A DNA stretch of 64,000 nucleotides from Ustulina deusta (Eukaryota > Ascomycota > Sordariomycetes > Xylariales > Xylariaceae): the NCBI GenBank assembly GCA_023159155.1, contig JAJNNX010000047.1, forward strand, positions 124,001 to 188,000. Direction: 5' to 3'. The notes beneath the pieces are model-generated. The model was not told the DNA's origin. It saw only the letters and a program-made list of their open reading frames with translations, and searched no databases. Both the position numbers and the translations under genes were made by a program. Within the stretch, counting starts at the first letter, position 1. Each line of letters starts with the position of its first letter. Of the stretch, positions 37,532 through 47,352 are shown one piece after another.

Positions 37532-38967
37532 AATGCTAGAATAAACCAACACTCAGCACCTGAAGAAAGGAGTATCGAAAGACAAGCTGAGATTCGAGCT
37601 CACAGAATACGTTCTTCGATAGTCCTTCGACTGTCCTGGTAATAGATGGTCCGGGCGGGTACCGGTACGGATTCGGGGGTCATCATTACAGCCCCCAAAC
37701 CGGTAATCACATAGCTACGCCCAGTCCAGATAACTACGGAGGGCTTCCTAAAAAATAATACACAGGGGCTAAAAGTCATACACATCAGATTCACCGGGGC
37801 GGGGTATTTCACAAACGCCAATAGGAACCTCGTACCTGTACTTCCCTACCAGGACTCCTTTATCTCCTGGCTAAAGGAACAGCAGTGATGTGACTACGAC
37901 CAACGTGAAAGCACATTTGCCTATGTACTAATACTTATCCAGGATTTTCGTAAAGCAAGGCGAGGCACTAATCAATAGCAACAAATATGCCTGGAGATAA
38001 ATACGTGATGAAAAGCCCTACAGGGATGCTAGGTACCGGAGATGGGTACTTTCCCGATGGCCGACGTTGCAGTCTGCGGCACAATCGCGGCCATAGATTC
38101 ATCACACTCCTGCAAGTCATCGGTTATTAGTGATCCTCCCCTACAACATAAGTACAATACCTGCGCCGCAATATACTCCCTCCACCAACCCCTCACCGAT
38201 GGTTGCAGTTGATAGCTGTAATGCAACATTGAAGTGTTGTTGGCGCTAAAGATGCCCCGAAATGTGACTGTTGGTGATCCTTCACCAATCCTACTAAGTA
38301 CTAGGACCGTTAGAGCCATGCTGGCCTAAGCCCCAAGGTCAGCATCTACTATTACCACCGAGCATTTCTCCGCTCGACAATATGCCGAATCATCGAGATG
38401 GTAAATACTGGGCCGGTGAGAAGTCCTAGTTACACAAAATGCAATCCTCCTAGCTGTGCCACCATATACTCCCTCTACCAACCCCCATCATTGCGCCCTT
38501 ATCTCCCATCTTTACCAGCCAGTCATATTGCTATATAACCTCATCTCTGCATTCAGCCTACATTTGATTTGGTATGGCGCCAAGTGCACAATCGGCGCAG
38601 CAGATCTACTAACTAGTAGCGGCGTACTGTTAGCCGCCGTTTTCCTGGACTACCGCACACCCAGGGAAATTCATCAGCGTTCCAAGAAAACTTTTTAGTC
38701 CTTTCAGGCTGCGGTACCAATAAATTGATCCTGATCCGAGGACTTTGTGTGGATAGGGGCGAGAAAGATCCACAGCAGGCACCTAGTACGTAGATACAAC
38801 GTAGCCACGACTATGCACGACTGTAAATAGCAACTTCCCAAGTAGACGTGTGCCTTTATCTGACCCTGCCTGACGGACAGGGCCAGTACTACTGCAGCAC
38901 TTACCAGAGCTCTCTGATTCTGATTCTTGACGATTTGCACCATCTACAACACACAACGCAAGGAGCC
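37532..38967. other. Intergenic region between UstYa copies 2 and 3
   Basis: Divergent region of 1.4 kb. It holds only one weak candidate gene (38029-38319, listed separately) and a short 25-bp duplication (about 38165 and 38462) containing ATATACTCCCTC. Confidence 0.45.
38029..38319 (-). CDS. Weak candidate small protein, two exons
   Basis: A 96-codon open frame, or 79 residues if a 51-nt intron (38160-38110, GTATTG...TGCAG) is removed; both options stay in frame. The sequence contains NNTSMLHYSYQLQPSVRGWWREY and shows no recognised domain, Kex2 site or clear signal peptide. Its position between two UstYa genes is the only reason to note it. It may be a chance frame. Confidence 0.25.
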   Translation of the reverse strand: MALTVLVLSRIGEGSPTVTFRGIFSANNTSMLHYSYQLQPSVRGWWREYIAAQVLYLCCRGGSLITDDLQECDESMAAIVPQTATSAIGKVPISGT

Positions 38968-39938
38968 ATGAAGAGCCCGCCCAGCTACGAATGTCTGAGC
39001 GAAAATGCTGACGACGAGAAACTACTGCCCCATGATAATTGCGTCGCGGAGCCCACTATACGAGACAAAGCCCTGAACTGGCGATGTGTCTTTGCTGGAA
39101 TTTTCATCGGTATCCTCTTTAGTCTGCTTGCTTTCAGTACCGTTATATTTGTTCAACCCAAGAACAATTGCACACAAAAGATAAGTGCCTGGTCTCCAGC
39201 ACTCGAGATCTTCAACGACGACGACTTTGAGATCCAGCGCTTCAATGGGACGCTGAGGGTCCCCCACGAATTCAGCGCGCTACCGAGTGATGAGATCGAT
39301 GAGAAGTGGGAGAAGATCAGTTATGCCAAAGGAGGCTTGATACGATTGTCGAAGGGTGATGTGCACAGAATCAATGCTTCGGAGTATGCTGCCGAATATA
39401 CCGAGGAAATGGGCGGTGGGTACATGGGTGCCTTTGAAGTGTTCCATGGACTCCACTGTTTGAACATGTTGCGTCAAGCATCGTATATGGATCACTATCT
39501 GCCAAAGAAGAAGGAGTGGAGGGACGATCCTGAGACACTGAGATTTCATCTGGGTTAGCCCTTCAAAGCCAAATGAAGAGCTGCGCTGACTAAGTTGCAG
39601 ACCACTGTATAGATATGCTGCGACAAAAGGTAAGGTAGGCTGGGCGACTTATTTACATAAAATCACTAACATTTCCCTAGCTTATGTGCGAGCCTGATCT
39701 CGGTATCGTGACATATGTTTGGACGAAGGGCTTCAAACAAGTATTCCCTGACTTCAACGTGTATGTATTTTTATGCTAACTTCGCTTGTACTCTCTGACA
39801 CTTGCTATGAGCAGAATTCACAAGTGTCGACCGTACTCAAAAGTACTCGACTGGGCTGAGGAGCACAACGTCCATAGTCTCAATGTCTCAGGCTTTGTAC
39901 GTGCCCCAGGAGCTCTTGAAAAAGAAGGACGCCCTTGA
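38968..39938 (+). CDS. UstYa-family oxidase (DUF3328), four exons, copy 3
   Basis: Exons 38968-39553, 39601-39629, 39681-39760 and 39815-39938 total 819 nt (272 residues). Introns of 47, 51 and 54 nt all have GT-AG ends and restore one frame. A transmembrane helix lies at about 39-62 (CVFAGIFIGILFSLLAFSTVIF). Motif one is HGLHC at 160-164, motif two is HLDHC at 194-198 split by intron 1, followed by IDMLRQKLMCEPD and a C-terminal HKCRPYSKVLDW. It is the most divergent of the three, with a longer spacing between the HxxHC motifs. Three UstYa paralogues beside one precursor suggests several oxidative steps or heterodimers; UstYa and UstYb are both needed in ustiloxin cyclisation. An upstream Met at 38848 was rejected as start. 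Confidence 0.9.
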
Positions 39939-40768
39939 AAGAGTAGTGATCTTGATGGATATATGGCGGGGATAGTGATGTCCTCTATTTGCAAGCTGGG
40001 TTTTGTAACTGTTGGGCGAAGTGCCATGTGTATACACGTGGGGTTGGATAATATCCGATTGATTGCTTGTTTTCTTCTGTTGTTCTTAGAAAGGAAGAGC
40101 TAAACGAGTGTACTAGTATACATATATATATCGCTCATAGAGAGATCTTGACGATCAACGCCAAGGTCTCCGCTATGCTCCACCAATGTTTTAGCCATTC
40201 CAACAGTAACGGACCTGTCATACCAAGGTATGAGCAGTCAGTCTGGGGGTCTTGATTTGCAGGTAACACTAGGAACAAATGGCGGTTATCCGTTAGGGAG
40301 GTTTGCGAGTACTCCCACCACTGTGCATCAATAGAGTCTAAAGAAGATTGGTACAATGAGTGTATTGGTGCTCAGCAGTCTGAAGTTAAGTTGATAGCTA
40401 AAGAGCAGAACTAAACGAGTGACTAGGTACAGGAAGTATGAGATTATATAGACAAAAGAAATAGTAGTAATGGGAGTATGATCTCCCTGACCTAAGATCA
40501 CCAAGATCAAGACTTGTTGTTCTTCATGATCTTAGATCACTGAGATCAGTGGTCACGTGACCCAGTTGCATTGTTCCCAGAGTACTCCAACCGTGCTTAG
40601 AGCATCGACCTAGTAAGGCCCAATCTGCGACCGTAGGAACGGTGAGTTCGTAACACTATATAGGATTAGCTGACTTATCTAGAAATCTAAGAAATCCTTC
40701 AATATTACCTTGATTGCTGCTGTAGATCTCTAGTACCGCAGGTGTCTCCGTTTCTTCAATAAGGTTAA

Positions 40769-40920
40769 CCTTACAACTATTACAACTCAATCTCGGGGTA
40801 AGATTGGGTTGATTTTGGTGTAGAAAAAAAAGGGCGCTAGAAATGCATGGGTCGAGATTGAGTTAAAGTGAGGGTGGGATTGAGTTGCGAGAAATCGGTA
40901 TTCCCGGCCGATTTGAGCCG
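40769..40920 (+). repeat. Direct repeat of about 150 bp, copy 1
   Basis: Shares GCGCTAGAAATGCATGG, GGATTGAGTTGCGAGAAATC and TTCCCGGCCGA with copy 2 at 41110-41268, about 340 bp downstream. G/T-rich strand; no coding content. Confidence 0.7.
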
Positions 40921-41109
40921 CAGAAATTTAATGAATGGGAAACTACGCTGATGCGATTCCAGAAATGCATTCAGAATGTCTGTAACCCAAGCCGTTATTG
41001 ATTTATGATTGATTGAAGTTTTCAGGCAAAAGTTTGATGGGGGATGCCAAGATGGCGCTAGTTGAGGTTGATGCATCCAATCAGAGAGCGTACAATTATT
41101 GTCGAGCAA

Positions 41110-41268
41110 CCCTTACAATTATTGTTGACCATTCCTACGGTAGGATTGGGTTGATTTGGGTGTGAGCAGAAAAAGAGCGCTAGAAATGCATGGGGTTGGA
41201 TTGAGTTGAAGTATAGGTAGGATTGAGTTGCGAGAAATCGGTGTTCCCGGCCGAATTGAGCTGAGAAA
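41110..41268 (+). repeat. Direct repeat of about 150 bp, copy 2
   Basis: Second copy of the 40769-40920 sequence, with scattered substitutions and small indels. It ends about 235 bp left of the hAT element. Confidence 0.7.
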
Positions 41269-42878
41269 ATTCCACGCGCTTTTGCTGCGTCAGATATAAC
41301 CATAAACAACAAACTTGCCCTAGGCTTCATGATCGATAGTAATAGCTGTGGGGTGAATTCTATTTGCAATTGCAAAAGGGTAAAGTGCTAACATGGTTCG
41401 ATTGGATTGATTATTGATTCTTTTATCTAGGTGAGAGGTTGCGCGTCCGACACTGGTATTTGTATAGGCACAACAAGTACGAAAGTACTTGACCCATGAG
41501 AAACAGAGCTCGTCATCGGGCGGATCATACGGCCAAATGGCTGTATGATCGGGTCTATACTGGCCTACATGCCACCCGCGTAAGATCATACCGGCCAGTA
41601 CATCGTATAATATGATTCGGATCATATTGGTCTTTCGCCCGATAATAACCCCTGCACCCGATCAGGTCCCGATCGGGTCCATACCAAAAGCGGGGCCCCA
41701 AGCTTGAAGTGGATTTCTAGTTTAGGCTAAAAAGTGAAGTTATTCACGTCTACCAGAGTATAGTATCACGACATTTCCATGGAGTTGAACCTTTAGGTTT
41801 AGTCACGCAGCAATTCATTCCAATCCTTTATACTGACCAGCTCTTCTACGCTTTTCCGATCAAGCATATTAAACGGTAAACATGCTTGATAGACACCTGC
41901 ACGACTCCATGACCTAATTGATTGCGCGCAAGCAACGAGATGGCGCCCTAGACTACCCCGTTTTCCTGACATCATCTCAGCTACGCTGTTAAACTGGCGC
42001 TCTGTTTCTGCTGTAGAAGATGGAATACTGAGGAAATCAACAGCCATGTAAGATAGCCTAGGGTATTTTCTTGACCCTATATCCCTCCACCAGGCAATGG
42101 GGTTGTTACTATAGTGGTCTATAGTACAGAGAGGCTCTGCCAAGTATTCCTGCAACTCATCTTGGGGTGCAGGGGCGGCTTTTGTAGAACCTCTCGTTGC
42201 CTTTGGCCCCCTCCTCTGCCTCTTACGTGCTGGTTCATAGGTATCTTGTGAATCGAGTATCTCAGCAGCGCGTAAGTCAACCAAAGCAGTCATCTTGGCG
42301 CGCCGTTGGATAAACGATAGCTTTGATGCCCTTGGAGTGCTTTCGTGGAATAATGACTCACTAAGCGGCCTACATCATATGTTAGTGTTTGATCCCATAA
42401 TAAGGCATCACACGTACATGTCCCGATACTTGTCAACCCAACGCTTTCGCAAGCGAAGTAAGTAGTCCTTCTTCCAAGACTCGGCTTGCCTTAACGGTAC
42501 AGCATCCCATAATTCATTCAGAAGCTCAAACTTCAAGCACAGGTACATAATAACAGCAGCGGCGTACGCCAACGAGTTAAGCTTACTGTAATACTCGTCT
42601 AGCTTATACCAACCAAGGCGAATATACACCTTGAGCAGCTTACGCGTGTCTGTATCAAGACCGTCGAAAAGCTTAATAGTAACAAAACCGTGATCCTGAT
42701 CAGGATCAGCATTGAAAGGGTCGGAGGACTCTGCTTGTACGATACAGTCCCCTCTCGCACAGCGTTCAAGATGGTCAAGGAGAGACTCCACAAGTGGGAA
42801 ATACTCCTCAAATGCTCCCGTAGTCGACCGTACGCCAACAACTCCATTGCCTTGAAGTTGTTTAGAGGCCACCTAAGT

Positions 42879-45055
42879 CAGGGTTGCAAGTCACCACACC
42901 ACACCACACCAAGTGGTGTGGTATGGTGTGGTGTGATGGGTTTTGGTGGATTTGCATCACGTGGATGAGCTTTACCAAATTAGACCAGGTCTCCACATTT
43001 ATATCGAGGTGTACTATGTACTGTTTTCATCCTGCGACGGATCTTCTAGCCACGCTGTTGCTCTTTTAGCTGCCTGGTCATCAGATAACCCCATCAATTC
43101 CAATCTCTCTATCTCGTCTGCTACTGGCAGTAGTAGAGAATCCAGGTCTTTAATCAAACCAGATCTATACCACGAACGCAGCACCTGGCACATTCCAAGC
43201 ATCCTAACGTCCAACTGGCTGCGTAGAGGCGACATCATACGGCCCGCCGCAGAGAACAAACGCTCGCACTCCGATGACATGGCCTGAACCGTGATAAAGT
43301 CAAGTGCCATCCGGGATAGACGTGGGTATCTCTGTCGTCGCTCATGCCAATAACGGATGGGATCGCGGACCTTCCTATCACTTTTCTCCTCGTTATTCTG
43401 CCAATGCTCATACTCGTCGCCGTCTACTGCAGCCTCCTCGTCATCTGGCGAAACTGGTCTGAATGCGTAACGTTGGAACGGGTCGTGGGACTTCTGTCGC
43501 TTTGATGCGGGCTCATCGCAATCAGGTTCGCTATCGCTGTCGTTATCTGAGACGTCCAATGGCGAGGCTTGTTTACTTGTTTCGAGATTGGCGTACTCTG
43601 TAAGCCAGATATCGCTGATCCATAATTTGGCCCTCAGAGTCCACTCTAGCGTCTTTTTCCAACAGTGGTCAAACCAACCCCAGGTCAATTTGGTATTCTC
43701 GAAGAATATCTAGGATTTCTCCGCCGATGTTGTGTCCGAAGTGCCTACCTGATACTTCCGGTACACCAATTACAATTTTATGAAGGTTGCTGTTGTCGTC
43801 CCTAAAGAAACAAGCGATTCCATACAATGCGTGCTTGTTTCTAGTAGTCCAGCCGTCGAAGGAAATATGGATTAGGCCAGGCGACTTGGCTAATACCTGC
43901 ACGATAGTATTTCGATGACGCTCGTACTCTTTGACGATCTTGGTAGTTATGGCGGTATGGGAGAGGTTGGCTTTGGAGATACTGACTGAAGGATGTAGGT
44001 AATCGAAAATCGCTCGTAGTTTCCCGCTTTCAACCGCGTTGAAAGGTAGATTTTCAGTGACGATCCATTCAACTAGGAGCCGGTGGAAGTGATTTTCATC
44101 GAACGATTTGATATATGTATTTGTTATGGCTTGCTCTCTTGGACTGGATCTGTCTAGTCCAAGATGACTGGCTACAGATTTAAGAATAGTTTTCTGTCCA
44201 GCTTTCGTCGCAGTCTTTTCCGCACGAGATTGGGCCTCCCCGCCGGGCGCTGGAATCCCATGGTGGGTGAAGAGGTGATTCCCAGCGTTCTGAATGCCAC
44301 TAGCCTTACAGCTACCATGTTGGGGGTTTCTCTTGTAAATACAGAGGCGACAGACCCATCTTCTCTCTGTATCGTTCTGTATATCATACCCGTGAGCCCA
44401 AGCCCAACTACTCTTGGAACTATCGCGCTCCGACCAAGTATAAACTTTGAAATGCCTGAAAAGCCGCTCTTCTAGATGTTGGTCGCTGAGTGGAGGGGTG
44501 TGATGGATCGAAATGGCGGATGGCGCTGGTGATAGAGTCGGTGTCGTATTGGTGGTTGTTCGAGGGCTTTCAGGGAATTTGGTGCTCGTAACAGGACTCA
44601 TTGAACGGATTGGATCGGCCATAATTGTTCTAAAGCTGTATGGCAGGTATGTACTATTAATAAATCAATCAACTAGCAGAAGAAGGATCCATACGTGAGC
44701 AGGCGAAATAATAGGTCGGTACGTCGTGATTAGAGAAAAGATTTCGACGCGAGTAAAGCACTACGACGCTTCTGGTTGCCTTTTTTTTGTTAAGCTATAC
44801 CTATGTATGGCGGTAATGAGCAGCAAAATTCGTGTATTTGTTATCTTTGGGTGGCGTCTTTGATCACTAATTTCTCACGCTCTGAGTGGTCCACCATATT
44901 TCCTAAATCCACCAGATCCACCACACCACCAAGGTTGGTGTGGTATGGTGTGGTGGCCTAGTAATACGATAACCTCTGGTGTGGTGAGTCCACCAAGGGG
45001 CCTCGTGTGGTGTGGTGAGATGTGGTGGATTTTGGTGCGGTGACTTGCAACCCTG
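42879..45055 (-). mobile_element. hAT DNA transposon (hAT2), internally deleted, nested in hAT1
   Basis: Inverted ends CAGGGTTGCAAGTCACC (42879-42895) and its exact complement (45039-45055). Both subterminal regions carry many TGGTGTGG/CCACACCA units, typical of hAT subterminal binding repeats. The target duplication is imperfect: GCCACCTT at 45056-45063 against GCCACCTA at 42868-42875, with three extra bases (AGT) before the left end. Removing the element restores the hAT1 frame (LPFKVA joined to SKQLQG). Confidence 0.9.
43014..44622 (-). pseudogene. hAT2 transposase with central deletion
   Basis: Two overlapping frames remain. The first (44622-43669, 317 codons) has the zinc-finger segment CRLCIYKRNPQHGSCKASG with a following HLFTHHG, then LIHISFDGWTTRNKHALYG, and stops shortly after EILDILREYQIDLG. 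The second (to 43014) resumes at WGWFDHCWKKTLEWTLRAK and runs through an acidic linker to the dimerisation domain YPRLSRMALDFITVQAMSSE, CERLFSAAGRM. The central catalytic region, a few hundred residues in intact relatives such as hAT1, is missing and the junction is out of frame. The element is therefore expected to move only with a transposase supplied in trans. Confidence 0.85.
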
Positions 45056-47352
45056 GCCACCTTGAATGGAAGAAGCACTTTCTGTATACGCTCAACAACC
45101 AGCCATTCTGTTGGCGTAAGCTTATAGGACAAAACTTCCGGAACAGGAACCTTGCTATCGGTCGCGCCAGGCTTGTCACGCTCTTCTTGATAGCGTTGTT
45201 GTATTATACTGAACATTCTGTTCAAGGATTCACGTTCCTTGATTGCCCGAGCAGCCATCGCTTCGTCTGATTGCCAACGAGTTGTAACATTTTGTACCCA
45301 ATTCAAGTGGTATTCGGGGTGTATCTGGCGTTGGGCTTCGGCAAAGGTCTCGGTAAGCTGGCTGCTGGCGCTAAATGCGTTGCCTAGATTGTGTAGTTTG
45401 CCAAATGGCCCTCTTTTCGAGTAGGTAGTGACGGCGTCTGCGGTTAGTATCGTAGGGACAGGGTACGGAGTTGCAAGGGGGGTATTATAGTATTCGTCCT
45501 TTTCCATAGCCAAAACCTCGGCATTAACATCCTGATCATTGTCTTCTGCCTCCTGTAGTGCTGTTATAACAGCTTCGTCGTTAAAGCTAAAGTCTGAATC
45601 ATCTGGTTGAGTTAACAAGTCGTCCACAGATAGACGCTTCGTCCCATCACCATATAGCGTAGCCCGAACAGCAAGGTGCATATAATGCGGTGCGCAGCGA
45701 ATCATATACTCATCTCGATACTCCACGCCATCAACTTTGAAATGCTCCCCAATACACTCCATCGTCGTCCCGTTCTTGGCTTCATTATCTAGCGTACTAT
45801 ATCCCAACTTATCAAGGATCCCAAAGAACCGAAGGATGTTGATGACCTCGTTGGCTATAACCTCACCAGTATGGCGGTGTAGCATTGGTGGCAAGCCAAG
45901 TAGAATCTTCCACTGTTTCCAGTCCTTATCTACGAAGTGGGCGTGGACCCCCAGAAACGAAGAGTTACGGCGCGAGGTCCACCCATCAAAGGTTATATGG
46001 ATCATCCCACGGGCTGTCTGAAGTAAGGTACGGACCAGAGGTACGGCACGTTCGTATTCGTCCAACAACAGCCTTGTAAAGGTCTTAGAGTGGGGAAGTT
46101 CGTTGATCCGCATCGTAGGGTTATTGTATTGTTGTTGCCGCCGCCATTTGGGGTTATCCACAATGGCTAAGGGGAGGTTTGAATCAACAAGCCAGTCTAG
46201 GATTAAGAGGTTATTTAAGTGAGGAATAAACTTGACAGTAACCTTGCCGTGTAGTGCTTGCTCGTATGGGTTATCGAGGTTAACATAGTCGTGTATCTTC
46301 CGTTGATCGCTTGGTCGGGGGGTTGGGTTGGTTGTGAAGTCGTCATGTCCTGGTACCGGCGCCTCCATATTGATTAGCAAGCAACTAGAGACTGAGAAGC
46401 TGTACTTACAGTAATATGATGTGTTTTCCATAGGTGTGCTGTTATGGATTTGCCGGTATTCGCTACGAATCGATAGAGATTCCGATTCCTAGCGCCTGCT
46501 CGAACACACTGTTCACATACCCAGATCACCGCCTCCTTGGCTGGGTTGCTGCAGTCTTTTAGCCGAAATCCACGACGCCACCACCAAACACGCTCTTGGG
46601 AAGGATTATGGTATATAATATGGCCTGGGAATCTCTCGAACGCGGTGGCATCCCAGAAAGAATAGTCAGGAAAGCCGGCAGCAGGTGTAGTAGGTGTTTG
46701 GGATGGAGCGGATGATATCTCCGGGGCTACTGGTATGCCAACCAGGTCATCAAACTGGTTCTCAAGCTCATTAGACGCTTGAGAGGATGCCGAAGAGGTT
46801 ATACTCGGCTCTTCTCGAAGAAGGAAGCGGTCCATAATAGTAGTTGTTATTGTAAGTTGTTACAGTTCGGAAAACGCGTCCGGAAGCATATTATTCTAGG
46901 ATCAAGAGGCCTACTACCTTGATCTTTAGTCAACTTGAGTAGAATCAAGAAAGCCCTGCTTAGAGCTACGTGTTGGCCGGAAATTAAGTGGTTCATAACC
47001 CCCTACTAAGCCAAAAACACCAACAAAGTAAGCCTAATTAGGGCCCGCACCCCTGCAACCTTGTATGATCGGGGCCTGATCGGCTAGGCCCCTAGAATGT
47101 ATCGGGCTCGGGTCCATACCGGGTAAGATTTGCTCCGTATGGTACCGAATCAGCTGCTAAAATTAGGCGTATGATTCGGGAATCACGAGGGGCCGTATGA
47201 AGCCGATTCGGAAGCCCGATTCGGGGCCCGCCCGATGACGAGCTCTGATGAGAAAGTGGTTTCATGGGTTTTGCACCTGTTGTTTCAAGCAGCACTTATG
47301 ATACAAGCCATGACGAATGGCTTGTTTGAGAGTGCTGTCATAGCGCTGCTTT

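Larger units (their letters stand above)
39939..41503. other. Non-coding region with a direct repeat
   Basis: No supportable gene; frames on the minus strand are short and domain-free. It holds two direct copies of a 150-bp sequence (listed separately) and a GATC-rich palindromic stretch near 40510-40560. Confidence 0.5.
41799..46835 (-). pseudogene. hAT1 transposase, 917-codon frame split by insertion of hAT2
   Basis: Exons 46835-46410, 46362-45056, [hAT2], 42867-42418 and 42369-41799. With the nested element and one target copy removed they total 2754 nt, exactly 918 codons with stop. Introns are 47 and 48 nt. An N-terminal zinc-finger-like region has CEQC and later HLWKTHH, typical of BED-like fingers. 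The middle contains MIHITFDGWTS and IRCAPHYMHLAVR. The C-terminal dimerisation domain reads YPRLSYMAVDFLSIPSSTAE, then RQFNSVAEMMSGKRG. The protein would bind element ends and catalyse cut-and-paste transposition in the nucleus. Apart from the insertion, no frameshift or stop is seen, so it was probably active when hAT2 landed. Confidence 0.9.
41504..47247 (-). mobile_element. hAT DNA transposon (hAT1), complete, interrupted by a nested hAT
   Basis: Perfect 20-bp terminal inverted repeats, CAGAGCTCGTCATCGGGCGG at 41504-41523 and its complement at 47228-47247. A perfect 8-bp target duplication ATGAGAAA lies at 41496-41503 and 47248-47255, as expected for hAT. The element is 5.74 kb, of which about 2.18 kb is the nested hAT2. 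Subterminal regions are rich in CCGATC/GATCGGG and CCGTATGATC motifs, possible transposase-binding sites. Composition is normal, so the element has largely escaped RIP. Confidence 0.95.

Noticed and set aside
38848..38967. Upstream Met as start of UstYa copy 3
   Set aside because: The added 40 residues look non-conserved and hydrophobic in the wrong place; the Met at 38968 starts a typical short cytosolic tail before the membrane helix.
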